A stretch of DNA of 48,413 nucleotides from Pseudomonadota bacterium (GTDB lineage Bacteria > Myxococcota_A > UBA796 > GCA-2862545): NCBI GenBank assembly GCA_947505245.1, contig CANNIZ010000032.1, forward strand, positions 1-48,413, given 5' to 3'. A program made the translations under genes and the position numbers. Shown here piece after piece: positions 30,794 through 38,359 of this stretch; the stretch's first letter is position 1; each line of letters starts with the position of its first letter. The notes beneath the pieces are model-generated. The model was not told the DNA's origin. It saw only the letters and a list, made by a program, of their open reading frames with translations, and did no database searches.

Positions 30794-31288
30794 ATGCCCC
30801 CGGACCTGCGCACCCGCGTAAAACGAGCCGCCTTCCTGCTCGTCTTCGTCTGGCTCGTCGCTTACTTCTTCGCGAACGTCGAGATCCAGATCGAGGGCGC
30901 GGACGGCTGGGCCGCGAAGCTGCCAGTCACGTTCCGCGTCGAGCACCATTGGCTGCTCGACCTGTTCTGGGGCGGCCGCCCGATGACCGGCTACCACGCG
31001 TGGGTGTTCAGCTTCATGGCGCTGATGTTCCACCTGCCGCTCGTCGCGTTCGGGCGCTGGTCGCCCAAGCTGCAGCTCCGAACACTCGCATGTGTTTCGC
31101 AGTTCTGGATCGTCGAAGACGCGCTCTGGTTCATCCTGAACCCCGCCTACGGGTGGTCCAAGCTCGATCCAGCGCACGTGCCGTGGCACATCCACTGGAT
31201 ACTCGGGGTGCCCACGGACTACGTGACGTTCGGCCTCGTCGGGTTCATCGCGTATGCGGTCTCGTGGTGGGGGAAGGACCTTGATTGA
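30794..31288 (+). CDS. Small polytopic membrane protein
   Basis: A 164-aa protein with four predicted membrane segments (about 11-28, 68-86, 97-113, 141-158). Conserved-looking motifs include EHHWLLDLFWGG, WIVEDALWFILNPAYGW and a His-Trp-rich stretch (HVPWHIHWILGVP). CAGGAG precedes the ATG. Its 3' end overlaps the rlmN start by 8 bp. I do not recognise the family. Confidence 0.75.
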   Translation: MPPDLRTRVKRAAFLLVFVWLVAYFFANVEIQIEGADGWAAKLPVTFRVEHHWLLDLFWGGRPMTGYHAWVFSFMALMFHLPLVAFGRWSPKLQLRTLACVSQFWIVEDALWFILNPAYGWSKLDPAHVPWHIHWILGVPTDYVTFGLVGFIAYAVSWWGKDLD

Positions 31289-32321
31289 CGCCTACGCCCT
31301 CTCCGAAGCCGCGCTCGGCGACCTCCTCGTCGAGCTCGGGCAGCCCCGCTACCGAAGCAAACAGATCCGCGCGTGGCTGTACGAGAAGGGCGCGGCCTCG
31401 TTCCAGGAGATGACGGACCTCCCGAAGGGCCTTCGCGACGTGCTCGAAGCCAAGGTCGCGCTGGGCACGATCACGGTGGACACCGAGCAGGTGAGCCGAG
31501 ACGGCACGCGCAAGCGGCTTTACAAGCTGCACGACGGCCAGCTTGTAGAAGCTGTACTGATGGCCTACGACGACGGTCGGCGCACCGCGTGCATCAGCTC
31601 CCAGGCGGGCTGCGGCATGGGGTGCACGTTCTGCGCGACCGGTCAGATGGGCTTTGCGCGGCAGCTCACGTCGACCGAGATCTTCGAGCAGGCGGCGCTG
31701 TTCGCACGCGAGCTGCAAGCCAGCGGCGAGCGTCTGTCGAACATCGTGATGATGGGAATGGGCGAGCCGTTCGCGAACTACGACGCGGTGATCGAGGCCG
31801 TCCGCCGCATCAACCGCGAGCTCGGCGTCGGCGCGCGGCACATCACGATCAGCACCGTCGGCCTGGTGCCGAAGATCCGCCAGCTCGTGGACGAGGGGAT
31901 CCAGGTGACGCTCGCGGTGAGCCTGCACGCCGCGACCGACGAGGAGCGCAGCAAGATCATGCCGGTAAACCGCCGGTACCCGCTCGCCGAGCTGATCGCC
32001 GCGTGCCACGACTACGTCGAGCGGGGCGGACGCCGCGTCACGTTCGAGTGGGCGCTCATCGCAGGAAAGAACGACACGCCAGAGGTGGCTGAGCGCCTCG
32101 GAAAGCTACTCCGCGGCCTGCAGTGCCACGTCAACCTGATCCCGCTGAACCCGACGCCCGGCTACGGCGAGAAGCCTTCGAGCGACGCCGACGCGCGTCG
32201 GTTCGTCGAGATCCTCGCTGAGCACGGCGTGGCCGCGACCGTTCGCGTGCGGCGCGGCATCGACATCGCCGCCGGCTGTGGCCAGCTCAAGTCCGCGGTG
32301 CTCGCGAAGAAGGGTGGGTGA
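31281..32321 (+). CDS. rlmN: Dual-specificity 23S rRNA/tRNA adenine C2-methyltransferase
   Basis: A 346-aa radical-SAM enzyme that makes m2A2503 in 23S rRNA and m2A37 in some tRNAs. The CX3CX2C cluster is C111, C115, C118 in AGCGMGCTFCATGQMG. The second catalytic Cys sits near the end in DIAAGCGQL. MMGMGEPFANYD and TVGLVPKI are family signatures. The TTG at 31281 (Shine-Dalgarno GGGAAGG) is the likely start; a longer frame to 31254 overlaps the upstream gene more deeply. Coupled to the next gene by a 4-bp overlap. Confidence 0.94.
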   Translation: MIDAYALSEAALGDLLVELGQPRYRSKQIRAWLYEKGAASFQEMTDLPKGLRDVLEAKVALGTITVDTEQVSRDGTRKRLYKLHDGQLVEAVLMAYDDGRRTACISSQAGCGMGCTFCATGQMGFARQLTSTEIFEQAALFARELQASGERLSNIVMMGMGEPFANYDAVIEAVRRINRELGVGARHITISTVGLVPKIRQLVDEGIQVTLAVSLHAATDEERSKIMPVNRRYPLAELIAACHDYVERGGRRVTFEWALIAGKNDTPEVAERLGKLLRGLQCHVNLIPLNPTPGYGEKPSSDADARRFVEILAEHGVAATVRVRRGIDIAAGCGQLKSAVLAKKGG

Positions 32322-33754
32322 GCGCGACAGTCGAGCCGCAGCGACCGACCGACTGGCACGTCTCGCCCGTCGTCGACGTGCTCGCGTACCATTTCTCGTG
32401 GCTGTGGATCCTCGTCCCACTGCTGATCATCGGCCACGAGGGCGCGCCGGGCTGGTTCGCGGTGTGGGCGGTCGGCATGACGCTCGGTTTCACGCATCGC
32501 CACTTCACGATGCCGTACGTGTACCTCGACCGGCAGGTGTTCCTCCAGCACTGGCCGCGGTTCGTGGTGGTGCCAGCGTGGCTGTTCGCCGGGTTCCTCG
32601 CGACGCCGCTCGGCTGGTCGTGGAAGGTCCCCGCCGGGTTCTTCGGACCGGCGGACGCCCTCGCCTTCGCGGCCATGGTGTTCGCGGGCGTGCACGCGTG
32701 GTGGCTCGATCGCCACGGGCACTCGTTTTCGCGACCCGCGCTCCTCGCCGGCGCGCTGTTGCCGTTCGTGCCGCTGATCGGCGCGCTGATCGGCGCCCCC
32801 GCGCACGCCGCGGTCGTAGCGCTCGTCCTGGTCGGGTCGGTCGCCGCCGTCGCCACCCAGTCCCGCGATGCCCTCCGCGGCCACGCCGCGACCGTCGGCG
32901 TCGCCCTGCTCGCGGCGATCGGCCTCGCGTCGATGGCGGTCACCGCGCCTGCGCACGCGGCGTTTCCGTTCAAGCTCGTGATCAGCGCCGTCGCGGTGTT
33001 CTCGGGCGCGTGGAACGTGTGGCACGTCTACATGCAGAAGTTCGGCATCCTTCGCATGTACGCCGCGAAGTCGCAGGTCCCACCAGAGAAGCGTCCGCCG
33101 CCGTGGGTCGATCGCCTGTTCGTGTTCGGCTGGGTGCCGCTTTACTTCGTGGTCCTGTCGGAGGTGGCGAAGCCGCTCCTCGCCAAGCACTACGCGTCCA
33201 CGAAGCCGTGGCTGTTTCCCCTGGCCGACGTGATGATCGCAGGAAAGCCCGTCCTGCTGCCGCTCGGACTCCTGCTGGCAGCCGCGAGCATGGCGATCTG
33301 GGTGTTCCACGAATATCGAAGCTATGGGCTGACGAACCGCGCCCGGGTGTCGATGGCGCTCGGCACGACCGGCCTGAACGCGTCGTTCCTGTTCGTGCCG
33401 CCGGTGCTCGCGTACATGGCGTACGGCGTGTCGCACGCGCTCGAATACATGGTGTTCGTGTGGGCGTTTCAGCGAAAGCGGTACGCGGCGCCCCTCGCGC
33501 ACGACCCGCTCCTCGGACGGCTGCTGCAGCATCCGTGGCTCGCGTACGGCGCGTTGCTCGGCATCGTCGGCGGCCTCGGCTTCTGGCTCGACTTCGGGGA
33601 TGATGTCGGACTGGCGCCGAAGCCGTTTGTCATCCTTGGCACGAAGGCCGGATCGTGGCTGTTCTACTGGACGATCTGGCACTCGATGGCGCACTTCTAC
33701 TTTGACGGCTTCCTGTGGAAGATGCGGCTCCCGCAGGTAAGACAGAGCTTGTAA
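32318..33754 (+). CDS. Polytopic membrane protein with His-rich motifs
   Basis: A 478-aa protein with roughly ten to twelve hydrophobic segments. Conserved-looking polar motifs inside membranes include FTHRHFTMPYVYLDR (about 58), WNVWHVYMQKFGILRMY (about 230) and the C-terminal HSMAHFYFDGFLWKMR, suggesting a metal- or lipid-binding site at the membrane face. The GTG start overlaps the rlmN stop (GTGA). I cannot name a family. It is the last gene before the accessory island. Confidence 0.75.
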   Translation: MSATVEPQRPTDWHVSPVVDVLAYHFSWLWILVPLLIIGHEGAPGWFAVWAVGMTLGFTHRHFTMPYVYLDRQVFLQHWPRFVVVPAWLFAGFLATPLGWSWKVPAGFFGPADALAFAAMVFAGVHAWWLDRHGHSFSRPALLAGALLPFVPLIGALIGAPAHAAVVALVLVGSVAAVATQSRDALRGHAATVGVALLAAIGLASMAVTAPAHAAFPFKLVISAVAVFSGAWNVWHVYMQKFGILRMYAAKSQVPPEKRPPPWVDRLFVFGWVPLYFVVLSEVAKPLLAKHYASTKPWLFPLADVMIAGKPVLLPLGLLLAAASMAIWVFHEYRSYGLTNRARVSMALGTTGLNASFLFVPPVLAYMAYGVSHALEYMVFVWAFQRKRYAAPLAHDPLLGRLLQHPWLAYGALLGIVGGLGFWLDFGDDVGLAPKPFVILGTKAGSWLFYWTIWHSMAHFYFDGFLWKMRLPQVRQSL

Positions 33755-33928
33755 GCCGTTACCTTTGTCGGCTGTGCGGGTGTGTGCGGGACCCAGATCC
33801 GCCCCTTTCAGCCACCGACCCGCACAGGCCCGCACAGCGACCCGCACAACGCGACGACGTCGCAGTTTACGAGGTCGCGTGGGTGCGGGACTGTTGGCGT
33901 CGGCGCCGCGCTGACCGGCGCAGCGGGT
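33755..33928. other. Intergenic junction between the core block and the defence island
   Basis: The 174 bp between the two convergent genes contain the repeat cluster described separately at 33773-33848 and a further GTGCGGGA at about 33882-33890. No ORF, tRNA or T-tract terminator is visible. Gene content changes from housekeeping to defence here, so it may be the left edge of an acquired segment. Confidence 0.5.
33773..33848. repeat. Inverted and direct TGTGCGGG/CCCGCACA repeats
   Basis: TGTGCGGG occurs at 33773-33780 and 33783-33790; its complement CCCGCACA occurs at 33819-33826, 33829-33836 and 33841-33848. The 18-nt arms 33773-33790 and 33819-33836 pair with two mismatches around a 28-nt spacer. 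The 10-bp spacing (one helical turn) within each arm suggests protein binding on one DNA face; the hairpin could also end transcription from both sides. Confidence 0.75.
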
Positions 33929-34285
33929 TCAGCTGGTGTGCCTCGCGCGCGCGATTCCCCTCACCGCGCCCAGAGCCGCCTCCCGCAGCGATGGATCGAG
34001 GCTTCGGAAAAGGCGCAGCAGCTCCAGCTCCGCGGGCGGTGCCGTTGGCGGGCTCGGACGCGCCGTGTCGAATAGGTCAGCGAGCGGGACATCGAGTCCA
34101 GCTGCGACGCCCGCGAGGCTTGTGAGCGACAGCGAGATCGCGCCAGCCTCCGCCCGCGAGATGCTCTCCGGTTCAAGGGAGACGGCCTCGGCGAGCTGGC
34201 GCTGCGTGAGGCCGCGCTCGTCGCGGAGGCGCCGGATCCTCAAGCCGACCCGGTCTAGCAGGTCTTGATCGCGTCGCCTCGCCAT
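33929..34285 (-). CDS. XRE-family HTH transcriptional regulator
   Basis: A 118-aa protein, start MARRRDQDLLDRVG. The Cro/CI-type helix-turn-helix covers about 14-72: LRIRRLRDERGLTQRQLAEA, then VSLEPESISRAEAGAISLS. The C-terminal helical tail ends RARHTS. It is divergent from the zinc-ribbon gene, so it probably controls that promoter and/or the restriction operon. The ATG at 34285 is preferred; 34342 would add 19 residues. Confidence 0.87.
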   Translation of the reverse strand: MARRRDQDLLDRVGLRIRRLRDERGLTQRQLAEAVSLEPESISRAEAGAISLSLTSLAGVAAGLDVPLADLFDTARPSPPTAPPAELELLRLFRSLDPSLREAALGAVRGIARARHTS

Positions 34286-34344
34286 CGGGTGCGTCCTCGC
34301 CGAGAGGGTGCTGCGCCGGTGTGCTGCGTGGAACGACGTCATAG

Positions 34345-34372
34345 GTCAATGACTGGATATGCGTGGTACGCA
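34345..34372. promoter_or_regulatory. Possible operators between divergent XRE and zinc-ribbon genes
   Basis: Two short inverted repeats lie in the divergent spacer: GTCA-a-TGAC at 34345-34353 and TGCGT-ggt-ACGCA at 34360-34372. Both are of the size expected for XRE dimer half-sites. Assignment is from symmetry and position only. Confidence 0.35.
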
Positions 34373-34398
34373 ACCGCACGACGACGCACAGGGGCCAC

Positions 34399-34436
34399 GA
34401 TGGCGAACGATGGCGAACGATGGCGAACGATGGCGA
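34399..34436 (+). repeat. 10-bp tandem repeat (GATGGCGAAC), nearly four copies, each with an ATG
   Basis: Perfect copies stand at 34399-34408, 34409-34418 and 34419-34428, with a partial fourth to 34436. As 10 is not a multiple of 3, the ATGs at 34400, 34410, 34420 and 34430 fall in changing frames. Only 34420 is in frame with the zinc-ribbon gene, whereas the best ribosome-binding site (AGGGG at 34390-34394) is placed for 34400. Change in copy number would alter which ATG leads into the gene. Confidence 0.85.
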
Positions 34437-35319
34437 CGACGACTACTGGCCCGATAGGCGCACTGCCGAGCAGCCGCCCGTCAGAGCGACACGTGCGAAG
34501 GCGGGCGAGCGGCCTCACGTGCACACCGACGATGACGTGGAACTCCCCGACGTCGAGCCGGTCGAACAAGTGACGACGTCATCGACCAGGACTTGCCCGC
34601 ACTGCGCAGAGACCGTCAAAGACGGCGCGTCCACCTGTCCGCACTGTCAGAAGTACATCGGCGGGTTCTTGGGAGCCCCGCTGGGATGCGGCCTTCACGG
34701 GTGGTCCCTGTGGCTTGTCGTCGCGTTGGTCGGGGCGTCCTGCTGGTGCTGCAGCTTGGGGGAGCCCGCGCGGCCGTTGCGGATGCCAGAACCGGCTGCG
34801 ACGGTGGACACCGAAGCCCGTCCGGTGGTCGTCGTTCAGGTGCCGATGCCAGCGACCGAAGAGGCGTTCTGCCGCGCCAACGTCGAAGCCGCTGCACAGT
34901 TCGCGAAGGGCTCCAACGACATCCAGCACGCCAAGGCGCTCATCGCGCGCCAGACAGAGGTCGTGAAGCTCCTTGGAAAGAAGGGCCCGTTCAACGATTG
35001 GGTCGGCAGGGTGGAGCAGCTCAGCACCACCAACAGCCATCGCGCGACTGTGGAGATCGGCCTGCCATGCGGCGTGATGGTCGGGACGTGGAACAACGAT
35101 ATATCCGACATCCTCGGAGGTAGGACGACTGTGGAGTCGTCAGATCCTCTGTTCGACAAGCTCGCGGCCCTAACCGTCGGCCAGACGGTCGTGTTCAGCG
35201 GCAACCTTGTGCCCGAGATCGGCAGTCACGACTTTCAGGAGAAAAGCCTCACGGACTCTGGCTCTGCGGGCGAGCCGTTCTGGATCATGCGCCTCAGTGC
35301 GATCGATCCAGGGCCATGA
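34420..35319 (+). CDS. Zinc-ribbon membrane protein with C-terminal OB-like domain
   Basis: A 299-aa protein (a GTG at 34363 would add 19 residues). An acidic N-terminal part precedes a double-CPHC zinc ribbon (C59, C62, C73, C76: TCPHCAETVKDGASTCPHC). A transmembrane helix covers about 95-112 (WSLWLVVALVGASCWCC). The outer part (about 135-299) contains a helical region and then a beta-rich segment (about 205-290: HRATVEIGLPCGVMVGTW; LTVGQTVVFSGNL) that resembles an OB-fold. Similar zinc-ribbon/TM/OB proteins occur near phage and defence genes, but no function is established. Probably controlled by the divergent XRE regulator. Confidence 0.75.
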   Translation: MANDGDDDYWPDRRTAEQPPVRATRAKAGERPHVHTDDDVELPDVEPVEQVTTSSTRTCPHCAETVKDGASTCPHCQKYIGGFLGAPLGCGLHGWSLWLVVALVGASCWCCSLGEPARPLRMPEPAATVDTEARPVVVVQVPMPATEEAFCRANVEAAAQFAKGSNDIQHAKALIARQTEVVKLLGKKGPFNDWVGRVEQLSTTNSHRATVEIGLPCGVMVGTWNNDISDILGGRTTVESSDPLFDKLAALTVGQTVVFSGNLVPEIGSHDFQEKSLTDSGSAGEPFWIMRLSAIDPGP

Positions 35320-35427
35320 GGTCTGCGGTCGTCGGATATGCATGGGGGAGCCCCAGGTCCATGCAGCCACCCTGGTAGAGCGGACGCTTACGACACAGAT
35401 GCGATTTCAAATGTCATGCTTAAACGC

Positions 35428-35442
35428 CGATTTACGAAATCG
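35428..35442. promoter_or_regulatory. CGATTT-acg-AAATCG inverted repeat, candidate operator
   Basis: A perfect 6-bp inverted repeat with a 3-nt spacer, 42 bp upstream of the candidate -35 element of the restriction operon. The symmetry and size fit an XRE or HTH dimer site, and the two island regulators are candidate binders. Position-based inference. Confidence 0.4.
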
Positions 35443-35483
35443 TGCTTGTACGAACGTGTCGGTGATTCTGGTGGGAAAATTTT

Positions 35484-35511
35484 TCGACACTGGTTGTACG
35501 CCGATTATTTA
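35484..35511 (+). promoter_or_regulatory. Candidate sigma-70-type promoter for the restriction operon
   Basis: TCGACA (35484-35489, 5/6 match to TTGACA) and TATTTA (35506-35511, a weak -10) are separated by 16 bp in the AT-rich stretch, about 80 bp before the hsdR ATG. A TACACT at 35579-35584 is an alternative -10 that would give an almost leaderless hsdR mRNA. Confidence 0.35.
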
Positions 35512-35590
35512 AACCGCACATGAAAATAAGCGTCAAAAGTAGGTTCCCCGCGACGTCGGACGACCGCGACGCACCGTGTACACTCGCGCC

Positions 35591-38359
35591 ATGATCGACC
35601 CGAAGCCGGAGCAGGCAGCGCGCAGAATGATCGACGCCATGCTCGCCGCGTCGGGCTGGCTCCTGGCCGATCGCAAGGACGCGGACGTCACCTCAGCGCC
35701 CGGCGTCGCGGTCCGCGAGTTCATGTCGGTGGTCGGGCCGTCTGACTACGTCCTGTTCGTCGACGGCCGGCCCGTCGGCGTGCTCGAAGCCAAGCGAGCG
35801 GGCACCCACCTGTCGGGCGTCGAGGTGCAGACGCGCGAGTACGCCGGCAAGATGCCGAAGTGGCTCACGCCGCCGCTGCGCCCGCTGCCGTTCCTGTACG
35901 AGAGCACCGGGACCGAGACGTTCTTCACGACCCTGCTCGACCCCAGCCCCCGCGCACGCCGGGTGTTCTCGTTCCACCAGCCCGACACGCTGCGGGCGTG
36001 GCTCGACGACGCGCTCGCGATCCAGTCAGGCCTCCCGGGCGCGAAGTCCGCGCCGACATTCCTGGGGCGTTTGCAGAAGGCCCCGCCGTTGGTGACGACG
36101 GGCTTGTGGGACGTCCAGGCTCGGGCGGTGCGCAACCTGGAGCAGTCGATCGCGTCAGGCAAGCCACGCGCGCTGGTGCAGATGGCCACGGGCTCGGGCA
36201 AGACGTTCACGTCGATCAGCGCGCTGTACCGCCTGATCAAGCACGGCGACTGCGGCCGCGTGTTGTTCCTGGTGGACCGCGGCAACCTCGGTCGGCAGGC
36301 GCTGAAGGAGTTTCAGGCGTACACAACGCCGGATGACGGCCGGAAGTTCACCGAGCTGTACAACGTCGTCAACCTGCGCTCGAACGTGATCCCGCCCGTG
36401 AACCGCGTGGTGATCACCACCATCCAGCGGCTGTACTCCATCCTGAAGGGTGAGCCCGACGTCGACGACGACCTCGAAGAGCGAAGCAACTTCGAGGGGT
36501 CGCTGCTCGTGAAGGAGCCGCCGCCCGTCGTGTACAGCAAGCTGCTGCCGCCCGAGTTCTTCGACGTCGTGGTGGTCGACGAGTGCCACAGGTCGATCTA
36601 CACGCTGTGGCGGCAGGTGAGCGAGTACTTCGACGCGACGATCATCGGCCTCACGGCGACGCCTGCGAAGCATACGTTCGCGTTCTTCAACAAGAACCTC
36701 GTCATGGAGTACGGCCACGATCAGGCGGTGCGCGACCGGGTGAACGTGCCCTTCGAGGTGTACGAGATCCGCACCGAGGTCGGCACGGACGGCGGCGTGG
36801 TCGCCGAGGGCGAGACGATCCAGCGCCGCAACCGCGCGACGCGCGAGCTGCGCTGGGAGCAGACCGACGAAGAGGTGACGTACACCGCGACCGCGCTCGA
36901 CCGCGACGTGGTGGTGCCGAGCCAGATCCGGACGGTCATCAAGGAGTTCAAGGACAAGCTATTCACCGACATCATGCCGGGTCGGAAGGACATTCCGAAG
37001 ACGCTGTTCTTCGCGAAGAACGACGACCACGCCGAGGACATCCTGCGCATCGTCCGCGAGGAGTTCGGGCTCGGGAACGAGGAGGCGGTCAAGGTCACGT
37101 ACAAGCCCGAGAAGGGCCTTGGCGACCCGACGAAGGCGCCGCCGTCGAAGCGGGCCGAGGACGTCATCCAGCGGTTCCGCAACAGCTACCAGCCGCGCAT
37201 CGCCGTCACGGTCGACATGATCGCGACGGGCACGGACATCAAGCCGCTCGAAGTCGTCGTGTTCATGCGGATGGTGAAGAGCCGCGGGCTGTTCGAGCAG
37301 ATGATCGGCCGCGGCGTTCGCGTGATGCCGGACACCGACTTCCAGTCCGTGACCACCGACGCGAAGGTGAAGACGCACTTCGTGGTGGTCGACGCGGTCG
37401 GGGTGTTCCGCGCGCAGAAGACCGACACGCAGCCGTTGGACACTCAGAAGACAGTGTCCTTCGAGCGACTGCTGGAGATGGTCCGGTTCGGCAACCGCGA
37501 CGAGGAGGTGCTTGCAGCGCTCGCCGCCCGCCTTGATCGGATGGACCGCAAGCTCACACCCGAGCAGCAGGCCGTCGTCGAGGCGGCGACGGGCGGCGTG
37601 CCGCTGCGGGACATGGTGACCACGCTGCTCGATTCGCTCGACCCCGACGTCGTCGACCCGGCGGTTCGCGAGGCGGCGGCGGCGCCGTTCTCGTCCCCGA
37701 AGCTCGGGGCGGCACTGCTCGAAGTTCGCAAAGCGCAGGAGCAGACGATCGACGTGGTGACCGTCGATCGGGTCGTGCACTCGGACTTCTCCGACGTCGG
37801 CAAAGAGATCGCGCGCGGGGTGGTGGCGTCGTTCGAGGCGTTCATCAAAGAGCACCACGACGAGATCACCGCGCTCCAGGTGCTCTACGCGCGGCCATAC
37901 AAGGACCGCCTCCGGTTCGACGACATCAAGGCGCTCGCCGCAGCGATCCGCCAGCCACCGCACTCGTGGACGCCCGAGCAGCTGTGGGCCGCGTACGAGA
38001 CGCTGGAACGCGACCGCGTGAAGGGCGCCGGAGCGAAGCGGTTGCTCACGGACCTGGTGTCCCTGGTGCGGTTCGCGCTGCACCAGGACGACGCGCTCGT
38101 GCCCTTCGCGGATCGGGTAGATGCGAGGTTCGAGAACTGGCTCGCGCAGCAGGGCAACCGCGGGCGCGCGTTCACCGAGGAGCAGGTCGTGTGGCTGCGG
38201 ATGATGCGGGACGTGGTGGCTGGGAGCGCCGAGATCACGGTCGATGATTTGGACGGCGTGCCGTTCAACCAGCACGGCGGGCTCGGGAAGGGGTTCGCGT
38301 TGTTCGGGGACAACGTCGGCGACGTGATCGAAGAGCTGAACCGGGAGTTGGTCGCGTGA
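35591..38359 (+). CDS. hsdR: Type I restriction endonuclease, R subunit
   Basis: A 922-aa DNA translocase-nuclease. The N-terminal PD-(D/E)XK nuclease has Asp52 (SDYVLFVDGR) and Glu66-x-Lys68 (VGVLEAKRAG). The superfamily-2 motor has Walker A ATGSGKT (199-205), the DEAD-box variant DECH (330-333), motif III LTATP (354-358) and motif VI MIGRGVR (about 575). The C-terminal helical region binds the methylase core. HsdR cuts unmodified DNA far from the target after translocation. I chose MIDPKPEQ at 35591 over 35576. The 3' end overlaps hsdS by 4 bp (GTGA). Confidence 0.95.
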   Translation: MIDPKPEQAARRMIDAMLAASGWLLADRKDADVTSAPGVAVREFMSVVGPSDYVLFVDGRPVGVLEAKRAGTHLSGVEVQTREYAGKMPKWLTPPLRPLPFLYESTGTETFFTTLLDPSPRARRVFSFHQPDTLRAWLDDALAIQSGLPGAKSAPTFLGRLQKAPPLVTTGLWDVQARAVRNLEQSIASGKPRALVQMATGSGKTFTSISALYRLIKHGDCGRVLFLVDRGNLGRQALKEFQAYTTPDDGRKFTELYNVVNLRSNVIPPVNRVVITTIQRLYSILKGEPDVDDDLEERSNFEGSLLVKEPPPVVYSKLLPPEFFDVVVVDECHRSIYTLWRQVSEYFDATIIGLTATPAKHTFAFFNKNLVMEYGHDQAVRDRVNVPFEVYEIRTEVGTDGGVVAEGETIQRRNRATRELRWEQTDEEVTYTATALDRDVVVPSQIRTVIKEFKDKLFTDIMPGRKDIPKTLFFAKNDDHAEDILRIVREEFGLGNEEAVKVTYKPEKGLGDPTKAPPSKRAEDVIQRFRNSYQPRIAVTVDMIATGTDIKPLEVVVFMRMVKSRGLFEQMIGRGVRVMPDTDFQSVTTDAKVKTHFVVVDAVGVFRAQKTDTQPLDTQKTVSFERLLEMVRFGNRDEEVLAALAARLDRMDRKLTPEQQAVVEAATGGVPLRDMVTTLLDSLDPDVVDPAVREAAAAPFSSPKLGAALLEVRKAQEQTIDVVTVDRVVHSDFSDVGKEIARGVVASFEAFIKEHHDEITALQVLYARPYKDRLRFDDIKALAAAIRQPPHSWTPEQLWAAYETLERDRVKGAGAKRLLTDLVSLVRFALHQDDALVPFADRVDARFENWLAQQGNRGRAFTEEQVVWLRMMRDVVAGSAEITVDDLDGVPFNQHGGLGKGFALFGDNVGDVIEELNRELVA

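Larger units (their letters stand above)
35320..35590 (+). other. AT-richer control region upstream of hsdR
   Basis: About 270 bp without a gene. Base composition drops sharply from the surrounding high GC (for example AAAATTTTT at 35477-35484 and ATTATTTAAA at 35504-35513), typical of a promoter of acquired DNA. It holds the palindrome and promoter listed separately, plus a second palindrome GTGTACAC (35576-35583) just before the hsdR start. No tRNA or ORF is supported. Confidence 0.6.

Noticed and set aside
35372..35395. CTGGTAGAGCGG resembling a tRNA D-arm
   Set aside because: No matching acceptor stem, anticodon arm or T-loop GGTTCGA in the surrounding bases; not a tRNA gene, at most a remnant.
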